Notes under the pieces: model-generated
What the model was told of the DNA's origin: nothing
What the model saw: only the letters and a program-made list of their open reading frames with translations
Databases searched by the model: none
In this document: piece after piece, positions 60,327 to 64,000 of the stretch
How the letters are laid out: each line of letters begins with the position of its first letter
Numbering within the stretch: the stretch's first letter is position 1
Source of the DNA: Bacillota bacterium
GTDB taxonomy: Bacteria; Bacillota; Sulfobacillia; JABLXB01
Assembly (NCBI GenBank): GCA_013178305.1
Contig: JABLXB010000004.1
Location: 124,001 to 188,000, forward strand
Length of the DNA stretch: 64,000 bases
Direction of reading: 5' to 3'
Program-made: the position numbers and the translations under genes

Positions 60327-61669
60327 GTGGTCGCCATAACCAGGCAGTCGAAAATGAACGCGCGCCTAAAGGTCCCCGGCGACAAGTCCATCTCTCACCG
60401 CTCAGCGATGCTGGGCGCCCTGGCTGAGGGAGAAACGATCATCACTAACTACGCGCCCGGCAGGGATTGCGCCGCGACCCTGGATTGCCTGGGCGCTCTG
60501 GGCGTCCCTATCGAACGAGGGCCGGACTGCGTCAGGGTCACCGGTCTCGGCCTCAAGGGGTTGCGAGAGCCCCTGGATGTGCTCGACTGCAAGAACTCCG
60601 GCACAACCATGAGGCTCATGGCGGGCATTCTGGCAGGCCAGGAATTCATGAGCGTATTGACAGGCGATGATTCCCTGAGAAGCCGGCCCATGAAGCGCGT
60701 CGTAGAACCCCTGCAACAGATGGGAGCCACCATTGATGGGCGCGACGGTGGTCTCAAAGCGCCCCTGTATGTAAGGGGCGGGTCGCCCGATGCCGGCGGT
60801 GGGTTACGGCCGTTGGACGAGTACAGGATGCCGGTGGCAAGCGCCCAGGTGAAGTCGTGCCTGATGCTGGCGGGTCTGTACGCTCGAGGTTCAACAACCA
60901 TCGTGGAGACCGTGGCGTCGCGCGATCATACCGAGCGGATGATGGCCCTCTTTGGGGCGGACGTAAGCGTTCGAGGCGGCCGCGTCAGCGTACGGGGCTT
61001 CCCCAGACTGCGGGCTCAGAACCTCGAAGTGCCTGGTGACATATCGTCCGCAGCCTTCTGGCTCGCCGCCGGGGCGATTGTCCAGGAATCGGATATACTG
61101 GTCCGCGGCGTCGGCCTGAATCCCCTGCGTTCCGGCTTCCTGCACGCCCTGCAGGCGATGGGATCCCGGATTGAGATAACCACCGTCCGCAACGATTGGG
61201 AACCAGTAGGCGACGTGAGAGTCACGGGGGGCGACCTCCGGGCAATCGAGGTTACTCCACAACAGGTGCCGGCGCTCGTGGACGAGCTGCCCATGCTCGC
61301 GGTATGCGCGGCAAACGCGCGTGGGAGACCGTGGTCAGGGGCGCCGCGGAGCTACGGCACAAGGAGACCGACAGGATCTCGGCCATCGTCGAGAACCTGC
61401 GGGCAATGGGCGCGACAGCCGGTGAGCTGGCTGACGGGTTCTGGGTGCAGGGCGGGGCACGCCTGCGGGGCGCTCGGATTCGCACCCGGGGCGACCATCG
61501 CATAGCCATGGCTTTCGCGATCGCGGGGCTGGTTGCGGATGGAAAGACCGTGCTCGACGACCCGGATTGCATTGATGTGTCCTACCCCGGATTCCTCGCT
61601 CAGCTGGGTCAGCTCGTGGAGAAAGGCCGCAGGCTGGAGGAGGTCGTCAGCGATGAACACGCCTGGTAA
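60327..61669 (+). pseudogene. aroA: EPSP synthase copy 2, frameshifted
   Basis: GTG 60327 after GGGGGG. Same protein and same missing G (GGG at 61323-61325) as copy 1. The N-terminal 25 residues (VAITRQSKMNARLKVPGDKS) and the C-terminus after 61608 differ from copy 1, as does the extreme C-terminus (VEKGRRLEEVVSDEHAW). Confidence 0.88.
60408..61608 (+). repeat. Near-identical block B, copy 2
   Basis: Counterpart of 52732-53932, constant offset 7676. Confidence 0.9.
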
Positions 61670-62558
61670 CCCCCAGCCCATGCCCGAACTCGCAGTGATA
61701 GGGTGGCCCCTACGCCTGACCTTTTCGCCCGATATGCAGGCGGCCGCCCTGCGAAAAGCCGGCCTGAATTGGCGGTACGAAGCCATCCCGGTCGCTCCCG
61801 AGACACTGCCGGTATTCCTTTCCAGCGCGGCCAGTACCATGCGTGGGTTCAACGTGACTATCCCGCACAAAGGCACGGTCAAGATGGCGTGTTCGAGAGT
61901 GGATGATCTGGCCAACTCTTCCGGTGCTGTGAATACGGTGGTTTGCGACTCGAGTCGTGGGCGACCCCGGCTCGAGGGACACAACACGGACGGGCCGGGG
62001 CTACTGAAGGCCCTGGAGCTTAGAGCCGGATTCGAGCCGCCAGGCAGCAGCGTCCTGGTGCTGGGCGCAGGCGGCGCTGCGGCCGGGTGTGTGGCAGCCC
62101 TGGCCAGGCGCGGCTCCTCGACGATAACCATTGCCAACAGGACGGCTCCCCGTGCCGCCAGTCTCATTGACAGAATGCAGGCATTAATTACGAGCACTAC
62201 GTGGTCTTTCTCGTTGCTGGACGAGGAAATAGACCGCCAGGCGGTAGCGCGCCATGCCCGGCGCGATTTCGACCTGGTGATCAATTGCCTGCCGGAGGAA
62301 CCATCGTCTCACCTGGGGGGTTTGTTGGAATCGGTCTTCCGCCGTGGTTCGGTGTTCTGCGACATGTGCTACTCGTACGGCCCGACAAATCTCCTGAGCC
62401 TCGCCGGCAGTACCGGTTACAGGGTGGTGCCGGGCCTGGAGGTATTGCTGTGGCAAGGAGTCTATGCCTTTGAGGTATTTACGCGAGAAAGCGCGCCGGT
62501 CGATGCAATGAGGGATGGGCTCAAAGGAGTCGCGGGAGGGTGGTGGTTGCAGTGTTGA
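61653..62558 (+). CDS. aroE: Shikimate dehydrogenase, copy 2
   Basis: 301 residues with FNVTIPHKG, GHNTDGPG and GAGGAAAGCVAAL motifs. Diverged throughout from copy 1, so probably an old duplicate. ATG 61653 overlaps the aroA end. Confidence 0.95.
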   Translation: MNTPGNPQPMPELAVIGWPLRLTFSPDMQAAALRKAGLNWRYEAIPVAPETLPVFLSSAASTMRGFNVTIPHKGTVKMACSRVDDLANSSGAVNTVVCDSSRGRPRLEGHNTDGPGLLKALELRAGFEPPGSSVLVLGAGGAAAGCVAALARRGSSTITIANRTAPRAASLIDRMQALITSTTWSFSLLDEEIDRQAVARHARRDFDLVINCLPEEPSSHLGGLLESVFRRGSVFCDMCYSYGPTNLLSLAGSTGYRVVPGLEVLLWQGVYAFEVFTRESAPVDAMRDGLKGVAGGWWLQC

Positions 62559-63742
62559 GATTCCTGACGGCAGGAGAATCCCACGGTCCGGGACTCACCG
62601 CGATCCTCGAGGGGATGCCGGCGGGAGTGGATGTGTCAGTCGATGAACTCCGCGAACAGCTCGCCAGGCGGCGCCGGTGTTACGGCCGGGGAGCGAGGGC
62701 CGGGATCGAAAACGATGAGGTCATGGTCACCGGTGGCATCCACAAAGGAAAGACCACGGGAGCTCCCATATCGGTTTTCATTCCAAACAAGGATTACCCA
62801 AACTGGGTCAACAGGGACGTCCCCATAACCGCCCCGCGCCCGGGCCACGCTGACCTTGCAGGCGCTGTCAAATATGGTTTCGCGGACTGCCGCCCGGTGG
62901 CGGAACGGGCCAGCGCTCGCGAGACAGCGGCAAGGGTGGTGTGCGCGTACTTCGCCAGGAAACTGCTCGACCTGTCGATGGTCCACGTCGTGAGCTGGGT
63001 CACTTCAATCGGCGGAGTGGAGGCCAGTCTCCCTTCGGCTCAGGCGAGGATGACCGACCCCTCTATTGCCCTGGTTTTGGCCAGATCTGCCGAGTCGTCA
63101 CCGTTAAGGTGCCCCGATCCAGCGGCATCGACCGGCATGGCACAGGCCATCGACCAGGCCCGCGATTCGGGCGATTCCCTGGGCGGGGTCTTTGAAGTCG
63201 CCGCCCTTAACGTGCCCCCGGGCCTCGGGAGTTACGTTCACTGGGACAGGAGACTCGACGCCAGGCTTGCCGCAGCCGTCATGAGCATAGGCAGCGTGAA
63301 AGCAGTGGAGATCGGTGAGGGGTTCGCCCTGGCGCAGTTAAGAGGAAGCGCGACTCATGACCACATAGTCAGGGATCCGGAGTCCGGCGCGGAAGGCGCC
63401 GTGCAGAACGCGTTCCTGCCCCACTACCTCCGCAGGAGCTCGAACAGGGCGGGAGGCATCGAAGGCGGCGTGACCAACGGGGAGCCGGTGTTCGTGAGGG
63501 CCGCCGTCAAACCCGTGCCGACACTGCAGGAGCCCCTGCCATCGGTAGATCTTCAAACCGGCCAATGCCGCCCGGCTCACAGAGAGAGGTCGGACGTATG
63601 CATCGTGGGCTCCGCTGCGGTGGTTGCCGAAGCCATGATCGCCCTGGTCATCGCCGATGCGTGGCTCGAGAGGTTCGGCGGAGATGTGATCCGCGCAGAT
63701 GACTTGCCCCAAACCGACTCGAGGGCGGTGGACAGATCATGA
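62552..63742 (+). CDS. aroC: Chorismate synthase, copy 2
   Basis: 396 residues from GTG 62552 (the position equivalent to ATG 54876 in copy 1). LTAGESHGPGL, RRRCYGRGAR, GGIHKGKTTGAP and RPGHADLAGAV present. Diverged from copy 1 except for block C. Confidence 0.95.
   Translation: MLRFLTAGESHGPGLTAILEGMPAGVDVSVDELREQLARRRRCYGRGARAGIENDEVMVTGGIHKGKTTGAPISVFIPNKDYPNWVNRDVPITAPRPGHADLAGAVKYGFADCRPVAERASARETAARVVCAYFARKLLDLSMVHVVSWVTSIGGVEASLPSAQARMTDPSIALVLARSAESSPLRCPDPAASTGMAQAIDQARDSGDSLGGVFEVAALNVPPGLGSYVHWDRRLDARLAAAVMSIGSVKAVEIGEGFALAQLRGSATHDHIVRDPESGAEGAVQNAFLPHYLRRSSNRAGGIEGGVTNGEPVFVRAAVKPVPTLQEPLPSVDLQTGQCRPAHRERSDVCIVGSAAVVAEAMIALVIADAWLERFGGDVIRADDLPQTDSRAVDRS
63279..63678 (+). repeat. 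Near-identical block C, copy 2
   Basis: Counterpart of 55603-56002, offset 7676. Confidence 0.9.
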
Positions 63743-64000
63743 AGAACATCCTTCTGATCGGTTTTATGGGCACCGGAAAAAGTACGGTGGGGCGAATGCT
63801 CGCTCGTGCCCTAAACAGGCGCTTCGTGGATACGGACACCCTGGTTGAACGCATCGCCGGGATGGCGATCCCCGAGATATTCTCCCGCATGGGCGAACCG
63901 GCGTTCCGCGAGCTCGAGGCGCGGGCTGTGCGAACTGCTGCCGAATTGAGGGACGTAGTGATAGCAGTCGGGGGCGGGGCCGTTCAAAACCCGCAAACGA
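63739..64000 (+). CDS. aroK: Shikimate kinase, copy 2 (partial)
   Basis: 87 codons to the window edge: GFMGTGKSTVGR, FVDTDTLVER, SRMGEPAFRELEAR and GGGAV. It overlaps the aroC stop by four bases. Whether it is fused to AroB as in copy 1 cannot be seen. Confidence 0.95.
   Translation, partial: MKNILLIGFMGTGKSTVGRMLARALNRRFVDTDTLVERIAGMAIPEIFSRMGEPAFRELEARAVRTAAELRDVVIAVGGGAVQNPQT

Overview
The window looks like a chromosome segment of a GC-rich, spore-forming Bacillota (Firmicutes). The evidence is spoVT, spoVB, yabP, yabQ, yabN, divIC, veg, yaaT and yabE, three T-box leaders, a sigma-G-type promoter before spoVT, and frequent TTG/GTG starts. Gene order from about 2.8 to 44 kb follows the origin-proximal region of Bacillus subtilis (yaaO-tmk-yaaQ-holB-yaaT-[trmN6]-rsmI-abrB-metG-tatD-yabE-ksgA-veg-ispE-purR-glmU-prs-ctc-pth-mfd-spoVT-spoVB-yabN-yabO-yabP-yabQ-divIC), almost all on the minus strand. 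I cannot place it more precisely.

Layout. 0-3 kb: a HicA-like small protein, trpS, and a secreted six-hairpin-glycosidase-like protein. 3-6.7 kb: a tungstate ABC transporter (tupABC) behind a promoter and a molybdenum-cofactor-type riboswitch with its own terminator. 7-7.9 kb: an MNT/HEPN toxin-antitoxin pair. 7.9-22.7 kb: the spore/housekeeping block from yabQ to purR, with a PrsW-like protein where B. subtilis has fin. 23-30 kb: accessory insertions (a proline-rich exported protein, a MobA-like transferase, cyanophycin synthetase plus cyanophycinase, a chymotrypsin-like protease) around ispE. 30-44 kb: veg, ykuK, ksgA, yabE, tatD, metG (Met T-box), abrB, a D-aminoacylase, rsmI, a 5' stub of trmN6, yaaT, holB, yaaQ, tmk and a basic amino-acid decarboxylase. 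44.4-49.6 kb: a complete lysWXYZJK set for carrier-protein-dependent lysine or ornithine synthesis.

49.8-64 kb is the most unusual part. An aromatic amino-acid operon is present twice in tandem, each copy with its own promoter and T-box. Copy 1 is T-box-pheA-aroH-aroF-(tyrA scar)-aroA-aroE-aroC-aroK/aroB. Copy 2 is T-box-(pheA/aroH scar)-aroF-tyrA-aroA-aroE-aroC-aroK, and runs off the window. By structural alignment with the metG leader, the specifier triplet is TTC (Phe) in copy 1 and TAC (Tyr) in copy 2. Copy 1 has lost tyrA and copy 2 has lost pheA/aroH, so each T-box matches the one terminal branch its operon kept. Diverged segments (leaders, aroE, most of aroC, aroK) alternate with three blocks of about 1.1, 1.2 and 0.4 kb that are almost identical, which suggests gene conversion.

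Several single-base deletions break reading frames: the same one in both aroA copies, one in aroF of copy 2, and probable ones at the starts of pheA and lysK. These are either real lesions or assembly errors and should be resolved against reads before any metabolic conclusion is drawn. I saw no rRNA, tRNA or CRISPR array. The only hint of a mobile element is an IS21-like end sequence between the two aromatic operons.
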